Positions 1 to 9,301 of a stretch of DNA of 64,000 nucleotides are shown here, in pieces (the stretch's first letter is position 1; the number at the start of each line of letters is the position of its first letter). The DNA is from Hydrogenibacillus sp. GTDB lineage: Bacteria > Bacillota > Bacilli > Thermicanales > DSM-22653. Where the stretch lies: the NCBI GenBank assembly GCA_014896255.1, contig JADBKT010000001.1:62001-126000 (forward strand). The letters are read 5' to 3'. The position numbers and the translations under genes are program-made. Under the pieces are notes generated by a model. It was not told the origin of the DNA and searched no databases. It was given only the letters and a program-made list of their open reading frames with translations.

Positions 1-176
1 CGCACCCAGGCGCGCACGTCCTCGTAGAGCGAACGCCCGATGTCGAGCACGTTGATGTTGAAAAAGGCCAACGTCACGCCGGCGACGACGAGCGCAAAAA
101 AGCCCGGAATGAGCACCACATAGACAAACCACTCGAAACGCGACGGCTCTCTTGCCTCAAGCGACGTCTCATCCAT
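1..176 (-). CDS. MotE/YlxF-like flagellar protein, N-terminal part (runs off the window)
   Basis: A reading frame on the minus strand starts with ATG at 176 and stays open to the window edge (58 codons). It encodes a short polar stretch, then a hydrophobic membrane segment at about residues 15-38, then the start of a periplasmic or coiled region. In Bacillus the gene after fliJ is ylxF, whose product (MotE family) has one N-terminal membrane anchor and a coiled coil and acts as a chaperone-like factor in flagellar assembly. The start overlaps the fliJ stop by 8 bp, so translation is probably coupled. The C-terminal MgtE_N-like domain is outside the window, so the call rests on position and the N-terminal anchor. 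Confidence 0.6.
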   Translation of the reverse strand, partial: MDETSLEAREPSRFEWFVYVVLIPGFFALVVAGVTLAFFNINVLDIGRSLYEDVRAWV

Positions 177-630
177 CGTCCGCGCCCTCCCTTCGCGTTC
201 GTGCATGGCGCTGGACGGCCACTTCATCGAAAAAACGCTGCTCACGGTGCCGGGTGAGCAGGCGCGCCTGGGCTTCCCAGCGCGCCTTGAGCGCATCGAA
301 CATCTTGACTTCGATCTGTTTTTGCATGACTTCGGCCCGGCGCGCTTCGGCCTCCGCCCGGGCCTTGGCCAGCGTCGAAAGATGCACCCTGCGGGCGGCT
401 TCCAGCCGCCGCCAATGTTCGGCCGCGGCGGAGAGGCGCGTGATCGAGGGCCCCTCCCGGGCCATCATGAGCAGCTGTTCATGGACCGCGTCGCGGGTTT
501 TGACGGCGCACTCCAGCGCCTCTTCGGCCTGGTGGACGCGCTTGTCGGCTTGCCACAGCAACCATTCGCGCGTCTTTTGTTCTTGTTCCGCCAAGGTGCG
601 CAAGCGTTCGAGGGGGAACATCGGACTCAC
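169..630 (-). CDS. fliJ: Flagellar export protein FliJ
   Basis: The product (153 aa) is highly charged, rich in Glu, Arg, Ala and Gln, and looks like one long two-helix coiled coil with no membrane segment. This is the usual form and length of FliJ (about 147 aa in B. subtilis). FliJ sits in the central pore of the FliI ATPase ring at the base of the flagellar type III export gate and escorts chaperones. Sequence conservation in this family is low, so the call depends on the coiled coil and on its place directly after fliI, with a 4-bp overlap. Confidence 0.85.
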   Translation of the reverse strand: MSPMFPLERLRTLAEQEQKTREWLLWQADKRVHQAEEALECAVKTRDAVHEQLLMMAREGPSITRLSAAAEHWRRLEAARRVHLSTLAKARAEAEARRAEVMQKQIEVKMFDALKARWEAQARLLTRHREQRFFDEVAVQRHARTRREGADDG

Positions 631-1967
631 TCCTCAAATACGGCCCTGAGCATCGCCTGCGTTTCCTCCAGCGACGAGCGCTCGTCCACGCCTTGTCTCA
701 AAAAGCGATCCATCGCTTCTTTGCGCATCAGGCTTTCGTCCAGGCGCGCGTTATGTCCTTTGCGATAGGCGCCGATGGAGATCAAATCTTCCGACTGGCG
801 GTAAACCGACAAAAGCTCGCGAAAACGCGTCGCCAGCGCGATCACGTCCGGCGGCGCGACGGCACGCATCAACCGGCTCGTGCTCTCCAGAACGTCGATC
901 GCCGGGTAGATTCCCCGGTTGGCCAGCGCGCGGCTCAAGACAATGTGGCCGTCCAATATGCCGCGGGCGGCGTCGGCGATCGGGTCGGTGAGATCGTCAC
1001 CGTCGACCAGCACGGTGTAAAACGCGGTGATCGATCCCCGCGCGCTCGTCCCGGCGCGTTCGATGAGTTTCGGCAGAAGGCCGAAGACCGAGGGCGGATA
1101 GCCTTTCGTCGTCGGCGGTTCGCCGACCGCCAGGCCCACTTCGCGGGCCGCATGGGCGAAGCGGGTGAGAGAGTCCATCATGAGCAGGACGTCTCGGCCC
1201 AGATCGCGGAAATACTCGGCGATGGCCGTGGCCACATAGGCGCCCTTCATGCGCAAAAGCGCCGGCTGATCGCTCGGCACGGCGACGATGACGGAGCGCT
1301 TGAGGCCCGCTTCGCCCAGATCGCGCTCGATGAACTCGCGCACCTCGCGGCTGCGCTCACCGATCAGGGCGATCACGTTCACGTCCGCCTGCGTCCCGCG
1401 GGCGATCATCCCGAGGAGCGTGCTCTTGCCGACGCCGCTGCCGGCGAAAATGCCCAGCCGTTGACCGCGCCCGACGGCGATCAGCCCGTCGATGGCCCGT
1501 ACGCCGACGGCGAGCGGGGAGGTGATCGGCGGCCGTTCGAGCGGCGACGGCGGGGTGCTTTCGACCGAGCGCGCAACGCCGCGGGGAAGCGGCGCGCCGT
1601 CGAGCGGCCGGCCGAGTCCGTCCAACACTCGGCCGACGAGCGCCTCGCCGACGGTGATCGTAAGCGGACGGCCCTCCGAGCGTACACGTGCGCCGGGTTC
1701 GACGTGTCCGAGCGCACCGAGCGGCATGAGCAGCACCTCGCCGCGGCGAAAACCGACCGCCTCGGCGAGCATCGGCGCATCGAAGCCGCGCGAGTGGATC
1801 GTCAGCGCGTCGCCGATCCGCACGCTCGGACCGCGGGAGACGATGGTGAGCCCGATCACTTCCTGCACTTCGCCTTGGATTTCCAACGGGTCCCATGCGC
1901 GTACCGCCGCCTCCGCGCGCGCGAGCGCCGCCTCGAGCGCCTTACGCATCGCGGGCGGTCCCGGCAT
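627..1967 (-). CDS. fliI: Flagellum-specific ATPase FliI
   Basis: ATPase that energises export of flagellar rod, hook and filament proteins; cytoplasmic hexamer at the export gate. With the chosen start the protein is 446 aa. The P-loop GSGVGKST lies near residues 176-183, followed by the GERSREV segment, a Walker B segment (LLMMDSLTRFA) and the PPTTKGYPPS stretch typical of FliI/YscN enzymes. ATG at 1967 is preferred because GGAGGG lies 7 nt upstream at 1975-1980; the frame is open to a GTG/ATG at 2006 but without a good SD. The 5' end overlaps fliH by 26 bp. Confidence 0.95.
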   Translation of the reverse strand: MPGPPAMRKALEAALARAEAAVRAWDPLEIQGEVQEVIGLTIVSRGPSVRIGDALTIHSRGFDAPMLAEAVGFRRGEVLLMPLGALGHVEPGARVRSEGRPLTITVGEALVGRVLDGLGRPLDGAPLPRGVARSVESTPPSPLERPPITSPLAVGVRAIDGLIAVGRGQRLGIFAGSGVGKSTLLGMIARGTQADVNVIALIGERSREVREFIERDLGEAGLKRSVIVAVPSDQPALLRMKGAYVATAIAEYFRDLGRDVLLMMDSLTRFAHAAREVGLAVGEPPTTKGYPPSVFGLLPKLIERAGTSARGSITAFYTVLVDGDDLTDPIADAARGILDGHIVLSRALANRGIYPAIDVLESTSRLMRAVAPPDVIALATRFRELLSVYRQSEDLISIGAYRKGHNARLDESLMRKEAMDRFLRQGVDERSSLEETQAMLRAVFEE

Positions 1968-2844
1968 CCCGACGCCCTCCGTCCGCTTCGCCCGCCTCCG
2001 GGGCATGGCCTCCCGCGTCTTTCGGAACGTTTACGGCCGCGTCCAAAAGTTCCGCCGCCAGCCGTTCGAGTTGCCGCTCGATCGTCCCATCGACGATGCC
2101 CGCTTCGGTCGTCACCCGCACCCCGGATCGGACGTCGGCGTCGGGAAGCAGGCGAAGCACGAGATGCGGGGGGAGCGCCGCCTCGAGCTCGGCGCGATGA
2201 CAGAGAAGGCGGGCATAATCGTCCGGCGAAACGCTGATCGTCACCGACTCGACCAGCGGGGAGGACAGGACGACGTCTTGCACGTACGCCGCCCACGCCG
2301 CATCGTCGCTCAAACGGCGGCGGATCACCCGCTCCGCCGCGGCGAGGCTCAAGCGGATGAGCGCCGGCACGGCCGCCTCCAACGCGGCGCGGTATTCCGC
2401 CTCCAGCGCCGCCTGCGCCGCGCGAAGCGCTTCAAGGCGCGCCGCATAGGCCGCCTCGCCGGCCGCGCGGCCGGCCGCCTCGCCGGCGGCAAAGCCGCGT
2501 TCGTAGCCTTCGGATTGTGCCGCCGTCAACCGACTCCGGGCCAGAGCGTCGATCCGCTCTCGCGCTTCCGCTTCCAAGCGCTCGACCCGCGCTCTGGCTT
2601 CGTCGATCAGGCGCTCGGCCTCTCTTCGCGCTTCCTCCAAGACCGCTTCGCGTTCGGCGAAAAGCGCGCGGCGCGCTTCATCTTCCTCGGCCACGGCATG
2701 GCTTTCGGCCGATCCTTCCGCGCCGCCGGCCGGTCCCGTCGACTTCGTCGAAGGCTTCGATGCCGGCCTTTCGCGTTCAATGCGCGGAAGGTCGAGGACG
2801 ATCGGAGCCGCCGCGAGCGGCGCGCGCTTGATCACCCTAGACAA
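1942..2844 (-). CDS. fliH: Flagellar assembly protein FliH
   Basis: FliH binds FliI and holds the ATPase to the export apparatus and C-ring. About 300 aa: an N-terminal low-conservation part, a central Ala/Glu/Arg-rich coiled coil (roughly residues 60-190) with the Gly-spaced helix packing seen in FliH, and a C-terminal globular domain resembling a V-type ATPase peripheral stalk. The first ATG (2853) lies directly against GGAGGGG, too close for use, so TTG at 2844 (spacing 9) is given. The start lies within the end of fliG. Identification uses the operon position between fliG and fliI plus the architecture. Confidence 0.85.
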   Translation of the reverse strand: MSRVIKRAPLAAAPIVLDLPRIERERPASKPSTKSTGPAGGAEGSAESHAVAEEDEARRALFAEREAVLEEARREAERLIDEARARVERLEAEARERIDALARSRLTAAQSEGYERGFAAGEAAGRAAGEAAYAARLEALRAAQAALEAEYRAALEAAVPALIRLSLAAAERVIRRRLSDDAAWAAYVQDVVLSSPLVESVTISVSPDDYARLLCHRAELEAALPPHLVLRLLPDADVRSGVRVTTEAGIVDGTIERQLERLAAELLDAAVNVPKDAGGHAPEAGEADGGRRDAGTARDA

Positions 2845-3850
2845 TGATCTCATCCCCTCCGCCGCGGCTGACGATCACTTCGCCGGCTTCTTCGAGGCGG
2901 CGAATGACGGCGACGATGCGCTGCTGCGCTTCTTCGACGTCGCGCAGGCGGACCGGACCCATGTACTCCATTTCCTCCCGGAACGTATCCGCCATGCGCT
3001 GCGACATGTTGCGGAAAATGTGCGCCTTGACTTCGTCGCTCGCCGTTTTGAGGGCCAGGAGCAGATCTTCGTTGGCCACCTCGCGGATGACGCGCTGCAC
3101 GGAGCGGTCGTCGAGGAGGACGATGTCTTCGAAGATGAACATCCGCTTTTTGATCTCCTCGACGAGTTCCGGATCGCGCTCCGCGAGCGACTCGAGGATC
3201 GTCCGTTCGGTCGCGCGGTCGACGCCGTTTAAGATGGCGACGATCGACTCCAGACCGCCGGCCTGTTTGACGTCGCTTCCGGCGGTGGAAACGAGCTTTT
3301 GTTCGAGAATCGCCTCGATCTCGTCGATCACCTCCGGCGACGCCCCGCTCATCGTGGCGATCCGCATGGCCACCTCCGTCTGCAGCTCCGGCGGCAGGGC
3401 CGAGAGAATCGGCGCCGACTGTTTCGGATCGAGATAAGAGAGGACGAGCGCGATGGTCTGGGGATGCTCATTTTGGAGGAAGTTTAGGATCTGCATGGGA
3501 TCGGCCTTCTTCATAAAGTCGAACGGGCGGACGGTGAGGGCGGCCGTCAGGCGGTTCAAAATCTCTTGCGCTTTTTGCGCACCGAGCGCTTTTTCCAACA
3601 GCTCTTTGGCGTACTGAATACCGCCCTCGGACAGATACTGCTGCGCGACGACGAGCTGGTGAAATTCGCGTACGATGCGCTCTTTTTCCTCCATTTCGAC
3701 GTTTGTCACACTGGCGATCTCCAGAGTCAGCCGCTCGATCTCTTCATCGCGCAGGTGTTTGAAGACGTGCGCCGACGTCTCCGGTCCGAGGGCAATCAGC
3801 AAAATCGCCGCCTTGGTGACGCCGGAAAGTTCCTTCGTCCCGCGTGCCAA
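2837..3850 (-). CDS. fliG: Flagellar motor switch protein FliG
   Basis: FliG (337 aa here, 338 in B. subtilis) is the rotor part of the C-ring that meets the stator; torque and direction switching depend on it. The N-terminus carries the family hallmark ARGTKELSGVTKAAIL, and the middle has the EHPQTIALVLSYL motif. The charged C-terminal torque helix (LKTASDEVKAHIFRNMSQR) is present at about residues 270-290. TTG at 3850 is chosen because AAAGGAGGGG lies 7 nt upstream; the ATG at 3877 is upstream of that SD. Confidence 0.95.
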   Translation of the reverse strand: MARGTKELSGVTKAAILLIALGPETSAHVFKHLRDEEIERLTLEIASVTNVEMEEKERIVREFHQLVVAQQYLSEGGIQYAKELLEKALGAQKAQEILNRLTAALTVRPFDFMKKADPMQILNFLQNEHPQTIALVLSYLDPKQSAPILSALPPELQTEVAMRIATMSGASPEVIDEIEAILEQKLVSTAGSDVKQAGGLESIVAILNGVDRATERTILESLAERDPELVEEIKKRMFIFEDIVLLDDRSVQRVIREVANEDLLLALKTASDEVKAHIFRNMSQRMADTFREEMEYMGPVRLRDVEEAQQRIVAVIRRLEEAGEVIVSRGGGDEIIV

Positions 3851-3947
3851 CGTCGTTCCCCTCCTTTCCGCGACCATTTCCCACGACGACCGCGATCCTG
3901 CGCGTTCGACCGCTTTCGACCCGCGCCTCGAACCGCGGCGACGGCCT

Positions 3948-5567
3948 TCAGCTTTCTTCTTTCAACCACGTGCGCAAAACGGCGGCAAAATCCTTCGGCT
4001 TCTCCCGCGCCAGGCGTTCGAGCTGTTTTTGAATGCGCGCTTCGTCCGTCTCCTCGAGGATGAGCGGCGGCGGTTCGCCGGGGGCTTCGGCGCCGACGAC
4101 GGCCGAAAATCCCGGTTGGGACAGTTCCGCTTCCGCGCTCCGGCGACGCTTCATGATGAACCAAACGATGACGCCGATGATCAGGATTGCGGCGCCGGCC
4201 AGCGCGGCGTAGACCCACCGCGGCAAGGAGGCCCAGATCGACGGCGCGGCCGAAGGCGCTTTCGGACCGCCGGAAAAGGGATACGCATACACCTGAACCC
4301 GGGCGCCGGCATCGATGAGCTGTCCGGCGTTCTGCCCGGCGTTCGCCAAGGCCGAGCGCACGACGTTGGCGGCGATTTCCTGTACCTGCTGTTTGACATC
4401 ATTGATCTTCGGATCGTCCGGCGGAAGCCCCAAGGCGTTCGTGTCGAGGACGACGTTCACCGCCAAGTCTTTGAGCACATACGGCGCATCCTTGACGGTG
4501 CGGGTGATGCGGTTCAGCTCGTAATTCACGCGGTCTTCCGTTCGCTCGTACTGTCCCTGCCCTGAACCGGCCGCCTGATAGCCCGGCACGTCCGTCGTCC
4601 CGACCCCCGCCGTACCGCCGGGCGGCTGGCCTTGCCCCTGCCACGTTTCGGCGAGTTTTTCCATGCTCAGGACGAGCCCTTGCTGGTTCGCCTCGTCCGG
4701 CGCGGTGACGAGATGCTCTTCGCTCTCACGGACGGTAAAATCGATCGTGGCAAACGATTGCACGACGACCGTCTGCGGACCGAACACGGGCGTAAAGAGA
4801 CGCGTCAAACCGCTTTCCACGTCGCGCTCAATGGACCGCTTGATGTCCTGCATCTTGGCGTAATCCGGCCCGTGCGCCTGGCCGTCGTCGAAGCGCGGCT
4901 CCAGCGCTTCGCCGTATTGGGTGGTGATGATGATGTTCTCCATCGGCAGACGAGGAACGCTTTTTTGCACGAGCGTGTACAGGGCGTTGATCACCGGTTG
5001 GTCGAGGCGCGTCCCGGGCTCCAGCTCGACGATCACGGACGCACTCGCTTCGCCGGCCGGCTGAGCGACCCAGATCGACGGCTCCGGCAACGAGAGCATG
5101 ACCTGCGCCCGGCGTATGCCGTGGATGCCCGTTTCGATCATCCGCGCCAATTCGTTTTGAAGCGCTTCGCGCTCGAGGACGGAAAACTGCCGGTCCGTCA
5201 TCCCCATCCCCGTGTTTTTGGCCAACGTTTCGTATGTAATCGTTCCGGTTTTGGGGATGCCTTCGGCCGCCAGGCGCACGCGGACTTCGGCGGCCTTGCT
5301 TCGGTCGACGGAAAGTCCGCGGCCGTCCGGCGAAATCTGGTAGGCGATGCCTTCAGCCTGCAGTTTGGCGACGATTTCGCCGATTTCTTGCTCGCTCAAA
5401 TTCGCGTAGACGGGAACGTAGTCCACATGGCGCAAGTAAATGATGCCGGCGAGAAGCAAGGCGAAGAGGACCGCCAGCGCCAGAGCTCCTCCGATTTTTT
5501 GGCGGCTGGAAAGCGCTGCGAAACGCGTTCTGACGTTGTCAAAAGCAGCCTTGAGCTTCTCGGGCAA
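3948..5567 (-). CDS. fliF: Flagellar MS-ring protein FliF
   Basis: FliF builds the membrane ring on which the flagellum assembles. 539 aa; the first membrane segment is at about residues 27-47 and the second at about 440-465 (ALAGAAILIIGVIVWFIM), with the YscJ/FliF ring-building domains between. The short cytoplasmic C-terminal tail ends in a FliG-binding stretch (AAVLRTWLKEE). The start is TTG with GAGGTG 7 nt upstream. About 97 bp separate it from fliG, with no clear terminator. Confidence 0.95.
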   Translation of the reverse strand: MPEKLKAAFDNVRTRFAALSSRQKIGGALALAVLFALLLAGIIYLRHVDYVPVYANLSEQEIGEIVAKLQAEGIAYQISPDGRGLSVDRSKAAEVRVRLAAEGIPKTGTITYETLAKNTGMGMTDRQFSVLEREALQNELARMIETGIHGIRRAQVMLSLPEPSIWVAQPAGEASASVIVELEPGTRLDQPVINALYTLVQKSVPRLPMENIIITTQYGEALEPRFDDGQAHGPDYAKMQDIKRSIERDVESGLTRLFTPVFGPQTVVVQSFATIDFTVRESEEHLVTAPDEANQQGLVLSMEKLAETWQGQGQPPGGTAGVGTTDVPGYQAAGSGQGQYERTEDRVNYELNRITRTVKDAPYVLKDLAVNVVLDTNALGLPPDDPKINDVKQQVQEIAANVVRSALANAGQNAGQLIDAGARVQVYAYPFSGGPKAPSAAPSIWASLPRWVYAALAGAAILIIGVIVWFIMKRRRSAEAELSQPGFSAVVGAEAPGEPPPLILEETDEARIQKQLERLAREKPKDFAAVLRTWLKEES

Positions 5568-5590
5568 CGTCTAACACCTCATCAAGCGCG

Positions 5591-5917
5591 CTACAGCGGC
5601 ATGCGCATCAGTTCTTGATAGGCTTCCACGGCTTTGTTCCGGATCTGAACGGCGAGCTCCAAATTGAGCCGCGCCGCTTCGACGCTGAGCATGACCTGGT
5701 GCGGCGCAATCGGAAGCCCGAGGGCAAACGCGGCGGTCGATTGGTCCGCGGCGCGCTCGCCGGCCTCCAAACTTCTCAAGGCCTCCCGGAAGACCGTCTG
5801 AAACGAGGCCCCCGTATCTTGCGCCGCCCTGTCGGCGGCGCCCCCCGCGGCGGACGCACCGCCGCCGACGGTACCGGAAAGCGGCTTAGGCCAAAGCGAA
5901 GCGAGGCGATCGATCAT
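5591..5917 (-). CDS. fliE: Flagellar hook-basal body protein FliE
   Basis: FliE joins the MS-ring to the rod. ATG at 5917 gives 108 aa, close to the usual 100-110, and has GGAGGG at a 6-nt spacing; the open frame extends to 5992 but would overlap flgC. The C-terminal half has the family's amphipathic helical pattern (SLEAGERAADQ, then MLSVEAARLNLELAVQIRNKAVEA in outline) typical of FliE/rod proteins. Ser/Gly/Ala-rich residues 15-40 are a spacer. Confidence 0.9.
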   Translation of the reverse strand: MIDRLASLWPKPLSGTVGGGASAAGGAADRAAQDTGASFQTVFREALRSLEAGERAADQSTAAFALGLPIAPHQVMLSVEAARLNLELAVQIRNKAVEAYQELMRMPL

Positions 5918-5958
5918 GTGCATCCCTCCGCCGTATCCGTGATCACCGTACGTCTTAC

Positions 5959-6456
5959 TCAGCCGCGACCGATCTCCAACGTCTTCTGCCAAATCGCCTT
6001 GCCGGCGCCAAACGCCGTCACGTTCGCCTCATAGGCCCGCGAGACGGAAAGCAGATCGATCATCTCCCGCGTCACGTCGACGTTCGGCAGAGTCACAAAG
6101 CCGTCGGCGTCGGCGTCCGGATGCGCGGGATCGTACACGCGTTTGCCCGGCGACCGGTCGATGTCGATCGCCGTCACGCGTACGCCCCCGCCGGGCGCCG
6201 CCGCAGCCTGAGACATCGCCTCTTTAAGCGTCGCCCGAAACGTGCCCGGCTTCCCCAAAAACCCCGTACGTGCGGTCGGCTCGAGCGGAATCGGCGCCAG
6301 GGAGACGACGCGCCGCTGATACGGTTGCCAACGGGTGCCGTCGTAGGTCGATCGCGTCGTGTCGGCGTTGGCGATGTTTTCGGCGATGACGTCGAGCCGC
6401 AGGCGGTTTGCCGTAAGCGCCGATGCGCTGATCGAAAGCGGTGAGTACCAGAACAC
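5959..6456 (-). CDS. flgC: Flagellar proximal rod protein FlgC
   Basis: Rod protein exported by the flagellar type III system. 165 aa, with the N-terminal rod motif (SISASALTANRLRLDVIAEN, then IANADT) and a C-terminal helix with VTREMIDLLSVSRAYEAN, both diagnostic of FlgC. GTG start at 6456 with GGAAGG 6 nt upstream, itself overlapping the flgB stop region. There is a central loop (residues about 85-105) rich in Gly and Ala. Confidence 0.95.
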   Translation of the reverse strand: MFWYSPLSISASALTANRLRLDVIAENIANADTTRSTYDGTRWQPYQRRVVSLAPIPLEPTARTGFLGKPGTFRATLKEAMSQAAAAPGGGVRVTAIDIDRSPGKRVYDPAHPDADADGFVTLPNVDVTREMIDLLSVSRAYEANVTAFGAGKAIWQKTLEIGRG

Positions 6457-6459
6457 GGC

Positions 6460-6840
6460 TTACCTTCCCTCCCGCAAGACGTACCGAATGCTTCCCGCCT
6501 TGGCGTTGAACAGCTCGACCAGCGTCTGATAGCGAAGCTGGTTGTCGGCGAGAGACGCCATCTCGTAATCGAGGTCGACGTTGTTTTGGTTCGTCGTGGT
6601 GATCGTCTGCCGATCCTGCACCAGACCGTAATGCGGCTTTTGATTTTCGGCATCGCCGATCGGGATATGCCGGGGGTCGGTCCGAAGTCCTTGAAAACGC
6701 GTAAAGGCTTCCTGGAGCACGACGTCAAAACGCCGATAGCCCGGCGTATCGACGTTGGCGATGTTCTCGGCCAGGGCGGCTTGACGGAGCGCCACCCCGT
6801 CGAGCGCCGTCTTGAGAACGGCCCATACACGGTCGTTCAT
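6460..6840 (-). CDS. flgB: Flagellar proximal rod protein FlgB
   Basis: First gene of the fla operon here. 126 aa with the N-terminal rod motif ALRQAALAENIANVDTPGYR and the C-terminal EMASLADNQLRYQTLVEL helix. FlgB and FlgC form the proximal rod. ATG at 6840 follows GGTGGTGGAGG. The upstream region (6841-7088) holds a likely promoter and the codY terminator. Confidence 0.95.
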   Translation of the reverse strand: MNDRVWAVLKTALDGVALRQAALAENIANVDTPGYRRFDVVLQEAFTRFQGLRTDPRHIPIGDAENQKPHYGLVQDRQTITTTNQNNVDLDYEMASLADNQLRYQTLVELFNAKAGSIRYVLREGR

Positions 6841-6977
6841 CCTCCACCACCTTTCCCAGAAAGGCGTTCGCGCCTAGGACAAGCGTCGCAAAAACGGTCG
6901 GGCTTCATGTCACATTCGACATCGTTCGACGAAATTCCTGCTCCGCGGTGGGATTCCTTGCCTATCTTACAATTTTT

Positions 6978-7006
6978 ATCCTACCGTTTGTTGCCATTTT
7001 CGACAA
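6978..7006 (-). promoter_or_regulatory. SigmaA-type promoter for the flgB-fliJ operon
   Basis: On the minus strand, TTGTCG (7001-7006) and TAGGAT (6978-6983) are 17 bp apart, about 140 bp upstream of flgB. The stretch over the -35 (TTATTGTCGAAAATG) resembles a CodY box at 8 of 15 positions; in B. subtilis CodY represses this operon, but the match is weak. Confidence 0.6.
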
Positions 7007-7027
7007 TAAGCCATGTGTCCTATTTTA

Positions 7028-7063
7028 ACTAAAAAAAATTCACCACCGCGAATGACGCGGTGG
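7028..7063 (-). terminator. Rho-independent terminator of codY
   Basis: An 8-bp perfect stem (CCACCGCG / CGCGGTGG, loop of 5) is followed on the minus strand by a run of eight T. It separates the codY cluster from the flagellar operon. Confidence 0.9.
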
Positions 7064-7088
7064 CGCTCATGGCGTGGCGCGATCGGTT

Positions 7089-7865
7089 TTACGCGCGGAC
7101 TTTTTCCAGTTCGGGAATGAGTTTGTCGTTTAAGATTTTGATATACGTGCCCTTCATCCCCAGCGAACGCGACTCGATGACGCCGGCGCTCTCCAGCTTC
7201 CTCAAGGCGTTCACGATGACGGAACGGGTAATGCCGACGCGGTCGGCGATTTTGCTCGCCACAAGGAGCCCCTCCGGACCGTCGAGCTCTTGGAAAATGT
7301 GCTCGACGGCCTCGAGCTCGCTGTACGAGAGGGAGCTGATGGCCATCTGCACGACGGCCTTGTTGCGCGCTTCCTGCTCGATAAGCTCGGAGCGCTCGCG
7401 GAGGATCTCCATGCCGACGACGGTCGCGCCGTATTCGGCGAGCACGAGATCGTAGTCGTTAAACTGCTCCTTGAGGCGGGCCAAAACAAGCGTTCCCAGG
7501 CGATCGCCGCCGCCGATGATCGGCACGATCGTCGTCAGCCCGTCCCGGAAGACATCCTTCATCTCGACCGGAAAGGCCGTCAGATCGTTGTCGATCGGGA
7601 TGTTCGTCATCGTCTCCTGCACTTTGAGAAGCTCGTTGTTGTACCATTCCGGGAAGCGGCGCTCGGCGAGCATTTGCTTCATCCGCTCGTTGTCGATCTC
7701 GTGGTGCAGGGCATAGCCGAGCACTTTGCCTTTACGGCTTAAGACGTACACGTTGGCGCCGATGGCGTCGCGGAGCACCTCCGCCATCTCGGTGAAGTTG
7801 ACGTGCTGTCCGGCAGACTTTTGCAACAAGCGGTTGATCTGACGCGTCTTGTTGAGCAGGCTCAT
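7089..7865 (-). CDS. codY: GTP/branched-chain amino acid-sensing repressor CodY
   Basis: Global regulator of nutrient limitation in Firmicutes, binding isoleucine/leucine/valine and GTP. 258 aa (259 in B. subtilis). It starts [19 protein letters not shown]; residues 1-155 form the GAF ligand domain with the conserved [13 protein letters not shown] segment, and the C-terminal winged helix (about 200-240) has the recognition segment [22 protein letters not shown] at 7865 follows AAGGAGG. It closes the xerC-hslV-hslU-codY cluster. The damaged leuC at the other end of the window adds interest, since leucine genes are usual CodY targets. Confidence 0.97.
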   Translation of the reverse strand: MSLLNKTRQINRLLQKSAGQHVNFTEMAEVLRDAIGANVYVLSRKGKVLGYALHHEIDNERMKQMLAERRFPEWYNNELLKVQETMTNIPIDNDLTAFPVEMKDVFRDGLTTIVPIIGGGDRLGTLVLARLKEQFNDYDLVLAEYGATVVGMEILRERSELIEQEARNKAVVQMAISSLSYSELEAVEHIFQELDGPEGLLVASKIADRVGITRSVIVNALRKLESAGVIESRSLGMKGTYIKILNDKLIPELEKVRA

Positions 7866-7906
7866 GGTCCAATCCTCCTTATTTTGATGCTCTGTGCCGC
7901 CATGGG

Positions 7907-9301
7907 CTACAAAATGTACTGCGACAAATCGCGGTCCTCGGCGATCGCCCCGAGCTCGGCGCGAACGAACTCCGGCGTGATCGTCACCGTCTCCCCGGAT
8001 CGTTCCGGCGCCTCGAAGGACAGCCGTTCGAGCAATTTCTCCAGCATGGTGTGCAGCCGCCGCGCCCCGATGTTCTCATTATGGGCATTGACGACCGTCG
8101 CTAATCGCGCAATTTCGCGAATTGCCTCAGGTGAGAACTGTACGCTGACCCCTTCCGTCTCGATGAGCGCCGTGTACTGCTTGATGAGCGCGTTTTTCGG
8201 CTCGGTGAGGATGCGCACGAAGTCGTCTTCGCCGAGCGCGGTAAGCTCGACGCGCACCGGAAAACGCCCCTGCAGCTCGGGAATGAGGTCGGACGGCTTG
8301 GCCACGTGGAAGGCTCCGGCGGCGATGAACAAGATGTGGTCGGTCTTCACCGGTCCGTACTTGGTCATCACCGTCGACCCTTCGACGATCGGCAGGATGT
8401 CCCGTTGCACGCCTTCCCGGGAGACGTCCGGACCGGCGCCGCCTTCGCGTCCGGCGATCTTGTCGATCTCGTCGATGAAGATGATCCCTTCTTCTTCCGC
8501 CCGACGCAGCGCCTCCTCACGCACCTCATCCATATCGATCAGCTTGGCCGCCTCTTCCTGGATGAGATACGGCCGCGCATCCCGCACCGGAAGGCGGCGG
8601 CGCTTCGTCCGCCGGGGCAGGAAGCTGCCGAACAGATCGCGCATGTTGATGCCGAGCTGCTCGACGCCGCCGCCGGAGAAGAGCTCGAACATCGACGGGC
8701 TGTTGTCTTCGACTTCGATCTCGACCAGCGCTTCCTCCAACTTTCCGCTTTGAAGCTGCTGTCGAAGGTGCTCTCGGGTCGTTTTCTCCTCCGCCTCCGG
8801 CGGCCGTTCGTCGGCCGACTCCTCGGCCTGCATGGAGCCGAAGAACATCTCCAGCGGGTTTCTGGCCTCCCGAGCGGTTTTCTTCTTCGGGAGCAAGAGG
8901 TCGATGATCCGCTCTTCGGCGCGGCGGGCCGCCTCGTCTTCGACGAGGGCCATCTTTTCTTGCTTGACGAGGTGGATGGCCGTCTCCACGAGGTCCCGCA
9001 CCATCGACTCCACATCCCGGCCGACGTAGCCGACTTCGGTAAATTTCGTCGCCTCCACCTTGACGAACGGCGCCCCGACAAGGCGCGAAAGACGCCGGGC
9101 GATCTCGGTTTTGCCGACGCCGGTCGGGCCGATCATGAGGATGTTCTTGGGCTTAATTTCCTCGCGCAGCTCTTTCGGGAGAAGACTCCGCCGATAGCGG
9201 TTCCGGAGCGCCACCGCGACGGAACGTTTGGCCGCCTCCTGGCCGACGATGTACTTGTCGAGTTCGGCGACGATTTCCCGTGGCGTCAGGGCTTTGGTCA
9301 T
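7907..9301 (-). CDS. hslU: ATP-dependent protease ATPase subunit HslU (ClpY)
   Basis: AAA+ unfoldase that feeds the HslV peptidase. 464 aa (467 in B. subtilis). Walker A GPTGVGKT is at residues 58-65, Walker [11 protein letters not shown] around 255-265, and the C-terminal tail ends RDLSQYIL, the segment that docks into HslV. Between the Walker motifs is the family's I-domain, here rich in charged residues. Its start overlaps the hslV stop by 4 bp. Confidence 0.96.
   Translation of the reverse strand: MTKALTPREIVAELDKYIVGQEAAKRSVAVALRNRYRRSLLPKELREEIKPKNILMIGPTGVGKTEIARRLSRLVGAPFVKVEATKFTEVGYVGRDVESMVRDLVETAIHLVKQEKMALVEDEAARRAEERIIDLLLPKKKTAREARNPLEMFFGSMQAEESADERPPEAEEKTTREHLRQQLQSGKLEEALVEIEVEDNSPSMFELFSGGGVEQLGINMRDLFGSFLPRRTKRRRLPVRDARPYLIQEEAAKLIDMDEVREEALRRAEEEGIIFIDEIDKIAGREGGAGPDVSREGVQRDILPIVEGSTVMTKYGPVKTDHILFIAAGAFHVAKPSDLIPELQGRFPVRVELTALGEDDFVRILTEPKNALIKQYTALIETEGVSVQFSPEAIREIARLATVVNAHNENIGARRLHTMLEKLLERLSFEAPERSGETVTITPEFVRAELGAIAEDRDLSQYIL

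Noticed and set aside
693-2237. Long plus-strand open frame opposite fliI and fliH (514 codons)
   Set aside because: It mirrors real minus-strand genes in GC-rich DNA, has no SD and an Arg/Ala/His-rich composition with no motif.
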